A stretch of DNA of 64,000 nt from Roseicyclus mahoneyensis (lineage in GTDB: Bacteria; Pseudomonadota; Alphaproteobacteria; Rhodobacterales; Rhodobacteraceae), in NCBI RefSeq assembly GCF_003148775.1, contig NZ_QGGW01000009.1, positions 97,972 through 161,971 of the forward strand, read 5' to 3'. The position numbers were made by a program, and so were the translations under genes. The notes below the pieces were generated by a model. It was given only the letters and a program-made list of their open reading frames with translations, did not search any database and was not told the DNA's origin. Positions 9,738 through 17,210 of this stretch are shown in pieces. How positions within the stretch are numbered: position 1 is the first letter of the stretch; each line of letters starts with the position of its first letter.

Positions 9738-10583
9738 TCAGATCTCGTCAAGCGAATCATGGATGGCTTCGATGGCGCTCAGCCTTTCGCGTCCAGCCGG
9801 ACCCGATCTTTCGATCGCGGCGGCCGCCAGCAGACCGCAGATCGCCATGACGCCGACATGATCGAACAGGGCCCCCGCGCCGGTGGTGCTGCACGGCAGG
9901 GTCCACCTGACTGGCCCCGCACCAAGCTCGGTCAGGTCGCCGATCAGGGCCACATCCGCGCCGCAGCCCGTCACATGCCGCAGCACCTGATCGAGCTGGC
10001 GTGGCGGCCTGCGCAGGGCGAACACGATCACGCAATCGCCCGGACCGATCCCGGCAAGGCTTTCAGCCAGTGTCTCCCCGTCGCGCGGCAGGGTCGCCAC
10101 GTCGGACCGGACCTGCATCACCTGCCATGCAAGGTAGCGGGCAAAGCCCTGACCGGCCCGAAAGCCGACCACCCACAACCGGCGCGCCGCGACCATGGCC
10201 GTCACGAGGCCCGCGATCTCGGCCTCGTCCAGCGCCGCAAGGCTTTGCTCAAGGTTGCCGTGGCACTGTGCGAGGTGACGGGCCACCAGCCCTTGCGAGG
10301 GGGTTCCATCCCCCCCGACCCGGAACAGCGCAGTTCCCGCCACCTGTTCGGCCCGCACGGCTTGCCGCGCCTCTTCAAAGGACGCGTAGCCGATCTTGCG
10401 GACAAAACGGGTCACCGTGGCGTTGGACACGCCAGCAAGCTTGGCGATTTCCGTGGCGGTATATCCTGCCAACTGGCCGGGGAAATGCACGATGGCATCG
10501 GCAAGGCGCTTTTCGCTGGGATGAAATTCCGGCGTCGCCTTGCGGATGCGGGTCAGAAACGAGGTCTTTGGCGCTGGCGACAT
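9738..10583 (-). CDS. MurR/RpiR family transcriptional regulator
   Basis: 281-residue regulator with an N-terminal HTH_6 domain (YTATEIAKLAGVSNATVTRF, residues ~41-60) and a C-terminal SIS sugar/ligand-binding domain (WVVGFRAGQGFARYL ... GDCVIVFALRRPPRQ). It is encoded 179 bases upstream of dctPQM on the same strand and most likely controls that operon. SIS domains usually sense phosphosugars, but many TRAP-linked RpiR proteins respond to other metabolites, so the inducer is unknown. Confidence 0.9.
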   Translation of the reverse strand: MSPAPKTSFLTRIRKATPEFHPSEKRLADAIVHFPGQLAGYTATEIAKLAGVSNATVTRFVRKIGYASFEEARQAVRAEQVAGTALFRVGGDGTPSQGLVARHLAQCHGNLEQSLAALDEAEIAGLVTAMVAARRLWVVGFRAGQGFARYLAWQVMQVRSDVATLPRDGETLAESLAGIGPGDCVIVFALRRPPRQLDQVLRHVTGCGADVALIGDLTELGAGPVRWTLPCSTTGAGALFDHVGVMAICGLLAAAAIERSGPAGRERLSAIEAIHDSLDEI

Positions 10584-10830
10584 GGCGATGAAAATATCCT
10601 TTCGCGGCGCGAACCCGCAAGCTCTTATGCGCGTCGCGATCGGGCAGAATCGTCCCGCCGGGCCCTCCGATCATGGTCGGGCTGCCCGCTGCAGGCAGCG
10701 CTCTGTCCCCGCAGCGCTCAATTTCCAAGCACCCGATCGCGTGCAAGCCCACAAAGCCGACGATTTCCAACATCGGCCCGGCCGACATCCAAACGCTTTT
10801 GACCCATCCCCAAGCGCCATGCAGCCTGTT
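10584..10830. other. Intergenic stretch between rpiR and the guanidine riboswitch
   Basis: This part of the divergent intergenic region (rpiR leftward, guanidine operon rightward) must hold both promoters. I see the GAAA-N6-TTTC dyad at 10590-10603 beside the rpiR start but no convincing -35/-10 pair. No plausible gene occurs; the open frames here are short and unsupported. Confidence 0.5.
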
Positions 10831-10950
10831 GGTGCGCAGAGCATTTAGGGTTCCGCCCGGGTTCGGGGTCTGGTCCGAGAAATGCGGCCGCGTCGGCAAA
10901 TTCCGGCACGGTACACGGCGGGCCAAAATCCCGGGAGAGCACTGCGCATC
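10831..10950 (+). promoter_or_regulatory. Guanidine-I (ykkC) riboswitch aptamer
   Basis: The conserved blocks of the guanidine-I aptamer are all present in order: TAGGGTTCCG (10846-10855), CTGGTCCGAGA (10870-10880) and ACGGCGGGCCAAAA then TCCCGGGAGA (10915-10938). The outer P1 helix is perfect over seven pairs, TGCGCAG (10833-10839) with CTGCGCA (10942-10948), and extends to nine with a wobble. Guanidinium binding to this class turns on guanidine export or degradation genes. It lies 74 bases before the first gene of the ABC-importer/ureohydrolase operon. No U-tract follows, and small hairpins reach the Shine-Dalgarno, so control may be translational (inference). Confidence 0.95.
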
Positions 10951-11004
10951 TTGTTCGGCCGCTCCCCTCGAACGTCGCTGTCTTCGGTCGGACGTCTGCC
11001 ATCA

Positions 11005-11017
11005 TCCTGTCGGAGGA
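11005..11017 (+). promoter_or_regulatory. Possible Shine-Dalgarno-sequestering hairpin of the guanidine operon
   Basis: The Shine-Dalgarno GGAGGA at 11012-11017 can pair with TCCT at 11005-11008 (four pairs, five-base loop). It serves an unusual TTG start codon. This is a candidate expression platform for the upstream riboswitch; the stem is short and the assignment is tentative. Confidence 0.35.
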
Positions 11018-11024
11018 CCCGAAG

Positions 11025-12089
11025 TTGACGAAAACAACCCTCGCCGCGACCACCGCCCTTGCCCTGACCCTGTCCACAGGCCTTGCCACTGCGCAGGAGC
11101 GCACGGAGTTTTCCGTCGCATGGTCGATCTATGTCGGCTGGATGCCCTGGGGCTATCTGGACGAAAGCGGCATCATGGATGCTTGGGCGGAACGCTACGG
11201 CATCACCGTCGATATCGTGCAGATCAACGATTATGTGGAATCGATCAACCTTTACACAGCGGGCGAATTCGACGGGGTGTCGGCCACCAACATGGACACG
11301 CTGTCGATCCCGGCAGGATCGGGCGTGGACACCACGGCACTCATCGTCGGCGATTTCTCCAACGGCAACGACGCGGTGATCCTCAAGGGCGAGGGGACAC
11401 TGGAAAGCCTTGCGGGCATGCCCGTCAACCTCGTGGAACTGTCGGTATCTCACTACCTGCTCGCCCGTGCGCTCGACAGCGTGGGACTTGAGGAACGCGA
11501 CCTTGCGGGTGTCATCAACACCTCCGACGCCGACATGATCGCGGCCTTCGCCACCGATGACGTGCAGGCGGTCGTCACCTGGAACCCGCTGGTCTCCACC
11601 ATCGCCGAGGACCCTGCCGCCAATATCCTTTTCACCTCCGCCGACATCCCCGGCGAGATCATCGACATGATGGTGGTCAACACGGAAACGCTCGCCGCCA
11701 ACCCCGATTTCGGGCGCGCCTTGGTGGGGGCGTGGTATGAGTTGATGACGATCATGTCGTCGGACACGCCCGAAGGCGTCGCGGCGCGCACCGCCATGGC
11801 CGAGGCCTCGGGCACGGACCTTGCGGGCTATGACGCGCAACTGGCCTCCACCCAGATGTTCTGGAACCCCGCCGATGCGGTCGCCTTCGTGCAAAGTCCG
11901 GCGCTGCCGGAGACCATGGTGAGCGTGGCCGAGTTCCTGTTCGAGCGTGGCATTCTTGGCGAAGGGGCACCGAGCGCCGATTTCGTCGGTGTCGAATACC
12001 CCGGCGATGTGGTCACGGGTGATCCCGCCAATATCCGCCTGCGCTTCGATCCCAGCTTCATGCAGATGGCGGCCGACGGGGCGCTGTAA
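11025..12089 (+). CDS. ABC transporter periplasmic binding protein, NMT1/TauA type (probable guanidine)
   Basis: 354-residue secreted binding protein. A signal peptide ends at TGLATAQ (~residue 24), followed by a mature start VAWSIYVGWMPWGYLDESG. It belongs to the nitrate/sulfonate/taurine-like fold used by riboswitch-associated guanidine and urea-carboxylase-linked importers. The start is TTG at 11025, chosen because GGAGG lies about 9 bases upstream and because it gives an immediate signal peptide. It is the first gene after the guanidine-I riboswitch, 24 bases before the permease. Guanidinium as ligand is inferred from the riboswitch and the hydrolase, not from the binding pocket. Confidence 0.87.
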   Translation: MTKTTLAATTALALTLSTGLATAQERTEFSVAWSIYVGWMPWGYLDESGIMDAWAERYGITVDIVQINDYVESINLYTAGEFDGVSATNMDTLSIPAGSGVDTTALIVGDFSNGNDAVILKGEGTLESLAGMPVNLVELSVSHYLLARALDSVGLEERDLAGVINTSDADMIAAFATDDVQAVVTWNPLVSTIAEDPAANILFTSADIPGEIIDMMVVNTETLAANPDFGRALVGAWYELMTIMSSDTPEGVAARTAMAEASGTDLAGYDAQLASTQMFWNPADAVAFVQSPALPETMVSVAEFLFERGILGEGAPSADFVGVEYPGDVVTGDPANIRLRFDPSFMQMAADGAL

Positions 12090-12113
12090 CGGCAAGCGGA
12101 CGGGGTCCGGGTC

Positions 12114-12926
12114 ATGCGGCTGATCAACCGATATCCCGGCCCCGTGGGCCGCGTGGCACTGGCCGCCCTGCCCTTCGTGCTGGTGGGACTTGTCTATGCG
12201 CAAGCCTCGGCCGCGCGGCTGGCCGAGAACCCGCAGGACCGCATCCTGCCCTCCTTCGCCACCTTGGGCGGAACCGCGTGGCGGCTCTTGACCGAGGAAG
12301 ACCGGCGGTCGGGCGAGATCCTGTTCTGGGGCGATACCCTGTCCAGCCTGTCGCTTCTGGCGGCGGGCGTTGGCATCGCCGCGCTTTTGGGGCTGGTGCT
12401 GGGGGTAGCCATAGGGCTGATCCCGCTGATCCGGTCCAGCCTGCAGGGTTTCGTCGCCGTCGTCTCGATGATCCCGCCGCTGGCGGTGCTGCCGATCCTC
12501 TTTATCACGCTGGGCGTGGGCGATACCGCCAAAATTGCGCTGATCGCCATCGGCATAACGCCGTTCCTGATCCGCGACCTCACGGCGCGCACGCTGGAAT
12601 TGCCGCAAGAACAAGTGGTAAAGGCGCAGACGCTGGGCGCTTCGACGCTGGGCATAGCCCTCTCGGTCGCGCTGCCGCAGATCCTGCCGCGCCTGATCTC
12701 GGCGATACGCCTGTCGCTTGGCCCCGCATGGCTGTTCCTGATCGCCGCCGAAGCGGTCGCTTCAGACAGCGGGCTTGGCTACCGCGTGTTCCTTGTCCGC
12801 CGCTTTCTGGCGATGGACGTGATCCTGACCTATGTGGCGTGGATCACGCTGCTGGCCTTCCTGATTGACTGGGGGCTGGCGCGCCTGTCGCGCTGGCTGT
12901 TCCCGTGGGCGGAGGCGCGGGGATGA
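12114..12926 (+). CDS. ABC transporter permease, TauC/SsuC type (probable guanidine)
   Basis: 270-residue inner-membrane permease with about six helices and a BPD_transp_1 domain. The EAA-like coupling loop is recognisable around QEQVVKAQTLGASTLG. It is the homodimeric channel for the binding protein encoded upstream. Its stop overlaps the ATPase start as ATGA. Relatives sit in guanidine-riboswitch operons of proteobacteria and cyanobacteria. Confidence 0.9.
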   Translation: MRLINRYPGPVGRVALAALPFVLVGLVYAQASAARLAENPQDRILPSFATLGGTAWRLLTEEDRRSGEILFWGDTLSSLSLLAAGVGIAALLGLVLGVAIGLIPLIRSSLQGFVAVVSMIPPLAVLPILFITLGVGDTAKIALIAIGITPFLIRDLTARTLELPQEQVVKAQTLGASTLGIALSVALPQILPRLISAIRLSLGPAWLFLIAAEAVASDSGLGYRVFLVRRFLAMDVILTYVAWITLLAFLIDWGLARLSRWLFPWAEARG

Positions 12927-13705
12927 CGCTGGTTCAGGTCGACGGCATCTTTCAAAGCTACGGCCCGCGCCCAATCTTGGAGCGGGTGTCGCTGTCGGTG
13001 GGTGAAGGCGAATTCATCTCGATCGTGGGCGCGTCCGGCTGCGGGAAATCCACCTTCCTGCGGCTGCTCTTGGATCAGGAACGCCCCACGCGCGGCCAGA
13101 TCACGGTCGACGGCCAGCCGTTGAAGGGAGAGCCAGACCGCACGCGCGGCATCGTGTTCCAGCGTTATTCAGTGTTCCCCCACCTGACCGTCCGCGACAA
13201 TATCGTGGCCGCCGAAGGCTTGTCGCGCCCGCTGGGCCGCTTGTTCGGCCCCGCCCGCCGCGCCGCGCGCGCCCGCGCCGATGCCACGCTCGACCGGATC
13301 GGGCTGGCGCATGTGGCCCACCAATATCCCGCCGCGCTGTCAGGCGGCATGCAACAGCGCCTTGCCATCGCACAGGCGCTGGCGGCCAAGCCCCGTATCT
13401 TGCTGCTCGATGAACCCTTCGGCGCGCTCGACCCCGGCACGCGCGAGCAGATGCACGCTTTTCTGACCGATCTGCGCCAGGAAACCCCCATGACCGTCTT
13501 CATGGTCACCCACGACCTGCGCGAGGCGTTCAAGCTGGGCGACCGGGTCATCGTCTTCGACAAGACCCGCTGGGACCCCCATGACCCCGCCGCCTATGGC
13601 GCGACGATCACCTATGATTTTGACGCCCGCAACGGCGGCATCCCCTATCAACTGAAAGAGGACCAAGATGGATCATCTCACCCCGCGGCGCAGCCGGCCG
13701 CATAG
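12923..13705 (+). CDS. ABC transporter ATP-binding protein (probable guanidine)
   Basis: 260-residue ATPase with Walker A GASGCGKST (~residue 33), signature LSGGMQQR, Walker B ILLLDEPFGALD and the H-loop MVTHD. It has a longer C-terminal tail (TRWDPHDPAAYGATITYDFD) than nitrate/taurine ATPases. ATG at 12923 overlaps the permease stop. Its 3' end overlaps the ureohydrolase start by 38 bases, which ties the hydrolase to the importer. Confidence 0.92.
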   Translation: MTLVQVDGIFQSYGPRPILERVSLSVGEGEFISIVGASGCGKSTFLRLLLDQERPTRGQITVDGQPLKGEPDRTRGIVFQRYSVFPHLTVRDNIVAAEGLSRPLGRLFGPARRAARARADATLDRIGLAHVAHQYPAALSGGMQQRLAIAQALAAKPRILLLDEPFGALDPGTREQMHAFLTDLRQETPMTVFMVTHDLREAFKLGDRVIVFDKTRWDPHDPAAYGATITYDFDARNGGIPYQLKEDQDGSSHPAAQPAA

Positions 13706-14912
13706 CCCGCGCCTTGCGCCGCGCGACGACCGGCGCGCGCATCACCCCGACCTGACGAAGCTGCGCGGCTGGCGCGCGATGCAGGCTGAGGCCGACATTC
13801 CCGGTGACCGCTGGGACGAAGAACGCCGCTGGGCGCTGCGCATGGGGCTGACCGGCGCCGACAGCATCGAGGACAAGTCGATCCCCACCTTCGCGCGCGG
13901 CGAGCTGCCCCATTACGCGGGCATCAACACCTTCCTCAAGGCGCCCTACGCCGAGGATGTGACCGAGGTGAAGCATTACGACGCCACCGTCCTTGGCATC
14001 CCCTTTGACGGCGGCACCACCTACCGCCCTGGAACGCGCTTTGGCCCGCAAGGCTTGCGCAAGATCAGCGCGCTTTACACGCCCTACAACTATGAGCTGG
14101 CCGTCGACCTGCGCGAACAGATGACGCTCTGCGATGCGGGCGATGTGTTCACCATCCCCGCGAACCTCGAAAAGAGCTTCGACCAGATCAGCCGTGCAGT
14201 CAGCCACGTGTTCAGCTCCGGCAGCTTCCCGATCATGATCGGGGGCGATCATTCGATCGGGTTCCCTTGCGTGCGCGGCATCGCGGAATGCACCTCCAAG
14301 AAAATCGGGATCGTGCATTTCGACCGCCACGCCGACATTCAGGAAAAAGACCTCGACGAGCGGATGCACACGACGCCGTGGTTCCACTCTACCCTCCTGC
14401 CCAATGTGCCGGCCAAGAACCTCGTGCAGGTGGGCATCGGCGGCTGGCAGGTCCCGCGCGAGGCGGTGAAGGTCGCGCGCGAGCGGGAAACCAACATCAT
14501 CACCATGTCCGACATGGAGAAGATGGGCATCGACAAGACCGCCGAGATGGCGCTGGAAATGGCATGGGATGGCGTCGACATGGTCTACATGTCCTTTGAC
14601 ATCGACAGCATCGATTGCGGCTTTGTCCCCGGCACCGGCTGGCCCGAACCCGGCGGCTTCCTGCCGCGCGAGGCGTTGGCGCTGGCGTCCAAAGTGGCCG
14701 CCGAAGGGCTCTGCGGCATGGAACTGGTCGAGGTCAGCCCGCCCTATGACACCTCCGACATCACGGCGCTGATGGGCACGCGGGTGATCGTGGATGTGCT
14801 GGGCTCGATGGTGGCGGCAGGCAAGATGGGCGCGCACAAGCGCCATATCGACAAGCCCGTGACCATCCCGCATGGCGAGTTCACCGGGCGGAGGTGGTCC
14901 AATGCCCCATGA
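13668..14912 (+). CDS. gdmH: Ureohydrolase family protein, probable Ni-dependent guanidine hydrolase (GdmH-like)
   Basis: 414-residue arginase/agmatinase-fold enzyme. Binuclear-metal ligands are in place: His195 in GGDHS, Asp219/His221/Asp223 in DRHAD, Asp311 and Asp313 in SFDIDSID. An N-terminal extension of about 110 residues containing YAGINTFLKAPY precedes the catalytic core. Agmatinases are usually ~300-320 residues, while the cyanobacterial guanidine hydrolase GdmH is ~390 with such an extension. GdmH splits guanidine to urea and ammonia and needs nickel. The riboswitch and importer upstream strongly favour this role over agmatinase. The ATG has GAGG 7 bases upstream. No urease or urea carboxylase is in the window. 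Confidence 0.85.
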   Translation: MDHLTPRRSRPHSPRLAPRDDRRAHHPDLTKLRGWRAMQAEADIPGDRWDEERRWALRMGLTGADSIEDKSIPTFARGELPHYAGINTFLKAPYAEDVTEVKHYDATVLGIPFDGGTTYRPGTRFGPQGLRKISALYTPYNYELAVDLREQMTLCDAGDVFTIPANLEKSFDQISRAVSHVFSSGSFPIMIGGDHSIGFPCVRGIAECTSKKIGIVHFDRHADIQEKDLDERMHTTPWFHSTLLPNVPAKNLVQVGIGGWQVPREAVKVARERETNIITMSDMEKMGIDKTAEMALEMAWDGVDMVYMSFDIDSIDCGFVPGTGWPEPGGFLPREALALASKVAAEGLCGMELVEVSPPYDTSDITALMGTRVIVDVLGSMVAAGKMGAHKRHIDKPVTIPHGEFTGRRWSNAP

Positions 14913-15345
14913 TCACCACCACCACGGGCACGGGCACCACCATCACCCGCATGATCACAACCATGCACACGGTCCCGCCGATCACCTCCATTCGCACCTG
15001 ACGCCCGAGGATAGCGCCGCCGATCTGCAGATCCTGACCGCGCAATTCATCGACGGTTTCGTGACCGCCGCCGACAAGGCCGCCTATCTGCAGCTCGCGG
15101 GCGTTCCGCTGGAACGGCCGGGCAAGGCCGGGGCCAGCACGCTGAAACTGGTGGATGTGGAGTTGAAAACCGAATGGCAGGTCGGCACTGCTTCGCCGTC
15201 CTTTGGCACGCGGGAACTCAGCTACCTGCCCTTTCCGGGGTCGATGATCCGGGAACGCACCAACATGGCATTGGTCTACGTCTCGATGGACGAAAAGGAC
15301 AGGCTCGACATCCGCGATTTTCTGGCGACGCGCGACCTGCCCTGA
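14902..15345 (+). CDS. His-rich small protein, candidate nickel-handling partner of the guanidine hydrolase
   Basis: 147-residue protein whose first 32 residues contain 17 histidines, a composition seen in nickel-storing proteins such as HypB and UreE tails. A compact ~110-residue domain of unknown type follows (ELKTEWQVGTASPSFG ... YVSMDEKDRLDIRDFLATRD). ATG at 14902 has GGAGG 8 bases upstream and overlaps the hydrolase stop by 11 bases, indicating coupled translation. Cyanobacterial guanidine hydrolase requires the HypA/HypB-like GdmA/GdmB for nickel loading. No such genes are nearby, so this protein may fill that role (inference). I do not recognise the C-terminal domain. Confidence 0.8.
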   Translation: MPHDHHHHGHGHHHHPHDHNHAHGPADHLHSHLTPEDSAADLQILTAQFIDGFVTAADKAAYLQLAGVPLERPGKAGASTLKLVDVELKTEWQVGTASPSFGTRELSYLPFPGSMIRERTNMALVYVSMDEKDRLDIRDFLATRDLP

Positions 15346-15364
15346 TGACCCGGTCGGTTTGCCC

Positions 15365-16174
15365 CTAGCGCTGCGGCTGGGGCAGACCCTCGGGATACTG
15401 GCGCGTCACGATGGCCAGCAGATCGTCCCAGACACCGGGTGCCGCCCCCAGCGTCAGGCCAAGCGTGGCATCGGCCGGATAGGCGAATGTGACCCCGCCA
15501 GCCTCGCGGATCATCAACAGGCCCGCCAGACTGTCCCACGGGTTCATCGCCGGCTCCACATAGGCGGCAAGCCTGCCCGCCGCGACATTGGCCAGCATGT
15601 TGGCACCCGATCCGTTGCGGTAGAACATTCCGCCCGCCTGCATCAACCCTTGGATGATGCCCACGATCGGTTCGGGTTCGGACCGGTTCGAGGCACCTAC
15701 TGCCACAAGGCCCTGCGTGATCGCCCGCGTCGGATCAAGCGTCAGGCGTTTGCCGTCAAGGGTAACCCCCCGCCCCGCGCGCGCCGCGAAATGTTCGCCC
15801 GCCATCGGCACGTCGATCACGCCCAGATGGGTTTCCGTCCCTTCGATCAGCGCGATCACCACGCACCAATGCGGCAGGCCCATGAGGAAGGGCACGGTGC
15901 CGTCGATGGGGTCGATGACCCATGTCAGGCCGGACCGCCCGGCCATGGCGCCACCTTCCTCGCCCAGAATTGCGTCATCGGGAAAGGCCGCTGCGATCTC
16001 GGCCCGGATCATGTCCTCGACCGCGCGATCTGCGATCGACACGAGATCGAGCGCGCCGGTCTTGGTCTCGATCTCAAGACTGTCGCGGCGGCGATAATAG
16101 TCGAGCGCAATATGCCCGGCCCTTTGCGCAAGGTCAGAGGCAAGGGCCGCACGAGCGGCGATAGGGTCGGTCAT
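15365..16174 (-). CDS. Inositol monophosphatase family phosphatase
   Basis: 269-residue Mg2+-dependent phosphatase with the three family motifs: GEEGG near residue 73, WVIDPIDGT near 85 and NPWDSLAG near 212. The segment after DGT reads VPF rather than the usual TNF, so it may belong to a subgroup distinct from true inositol monophosphatase; histidinol phosphatase and other sugar-phosphate phosphatases share the fold. It is the last gene of the ABC operon to its right (12-base gap), suggesting that it dephosphorylates the imported compound. Confidence 0.87.
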   Translation of the reverse strand: MTDPIAARAALASDLAQRAGHIALDYYRRRDSLEIETKTGALDLVSIADRAVEDMIRAEIAAAFPDDAILGEEGGAMAGRSGLTWVIDPIDGTVPFLMGLPHWCVVIALIEGTETHLGVIDVPMAGEHFAARAGRGVTLDGKRLTLDPTRAITQGLVAVGASNRSEPEPIVGIIQGLMQAGGMFYRNGSGANMLANVAAGRLAAYVEPAMNPWDSLAGLLMIREAGGVTFAYPADATLGLTLGAAPGVWDDLLAIVTRQYPEGLPQPQR

Positions 16175-16186
16175 GGAAAGGGTCTT

Positions 16187-17200
16187 TCAGCGGACAAGGA
16201 CAAGGTCTGCGGGATCGATCTGCAGGTCGACGCTATCGCCTGCGGTCAGGCGCGGCTCGGAAATCGGGCGCGAGACGAGGAACTCAAGGTTTTCGTCCTG
16301 CACGACATATTCCATCCGGCTGCCCAGATAGCTGGCAGACCGGATCGTGGCGATGCCACCCTTTGCCAGCCGGATGCGTTCTGGCCGGATCGTGGCGGTG
16401 ACGATGCCATCCGCGGCCCTGACCGGCAGGGCCAGATGGGCGGCATGGAAGGTTCCAGAGGAAACCTTTCCCTCGATCAGGTTCGCATCGCCGATGAAAT
16501 CGGCAACAAAGGACGATGCAGGCTGTTCATAAAGCTCCGCCGGCGTGCCGATCTGGGCGATCTGGCCCATCTTCATCACCACGATGCGGTCGGAGACAGC
16601 CAGCGCTTCCTCCTGATCATGGGTGACATAGACGGCGGTCAGGCCGAAGCGCTGCTGCAACTCGCGGATCTCCGCCCGGACCTTGCGGCGCAGTTTGGCA
16701 TCGACGTTGGAGAGCGGCTCGTCGAACAGAAGAACATCGGGCTGCTGCACGATGGCACGCGCGACCGCGACCCGCTGCTGCTGGCCGCCCGACAATTCCG
16801 AGGGCAAGCGCGCCTCGTAGCCCGCCAGCCCCACCTGATCGAGGATGGCGCGCGCGCGGTCGCGCGCCTCGGCCTTGGGAACGCCACGGATCGTGGGGCC
16901 GTAGGACACGTTGTCGAGCACACTCATATGCGGAAACAGCGCGTAGGATTGGAACACCATGCCGACGTTGCGTTCCGACGCAGGGTCGCGGCTGACGTCG
17001 CGGCCTGCGATCTTGACCTGCCCCTCGGTCGGCAGCTCCAACCCCGCGATCAGGCGCAGCGACGTAGTCTTGCCGCAGCCCGAGGGACCAAGAAAGGTCA
17101 CAAGCTCCCCCTTGGCGATAGAAAAGCTCATCTTGTCGACCGCCACGGCACTGCCGTAGCGCTTGAGCACATTCACGAATTCGATCGCCGTTTCCGTCAT
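16187..17200 (-). CDS. ABC transporter ATP-binding protein, FbpC/PotA/PhnT type
   Basis: 337-residue ATPase with Walker A GPSGCGKTT, signature LSGGQQQR, Walker B VLLFDEPLSNVD, H-loop YVTHD and a C-terminal TOBE-type regulatory domain (ATIRPERIRL onward). This architecture is shared by iron, polyamine, sugar and 2-aminoethylphosphonate importers. It lies 10 bases after the permease gene. The neighbouring phosphatase and phn genes favour an organophosphorus substrate over iron, but the sequence alone does not decide. Confidence 0.9.
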   Translation of the reverse strand: MTETAIEFVNVLKRYGSAVAVDKMSFSIAKGELVTFLGPSGCGKTTSLRLIAGLELPTEGQVKIAGRDVSRDPASERNVGMVFQSYALFPHMSVLDNVSYGPTIRGVPKAEARDRARAILDQVGLAGYEARLPSELSGGQQQRVAVARAIVQQPDVLLFDEPLSNVDAKLRRKVRAEIRELQQRFGLTAVYVTHDQEEALAVSDRIVVMKMGQIAQIGTPAELYEQPASSFVADFIGDANLIEGKVSSGTFHAAHLALPVRAADGIVTATIRPERIRLAKGGIATIRSASYLGSRMEYVVQDENLEFLVSRPISEPRLTAGDSVDLQIDPADLVLVR

Positions 17201-17210
17201 GCCCTGTCCC

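Noticed and set aside
10845..12614. 589-codon minus-strand frame over the guanidine operon
   Set aside because: Antisense to the binding protein and permease and crossing the riboswitch; composition is typical of GC-driven shadow frames.
13668..14912. Agmatinase (SpeB)
   Set aside because: N-terminal extension, guanidine riboswitch and importer overlap point to guanidine hydrolase instead.
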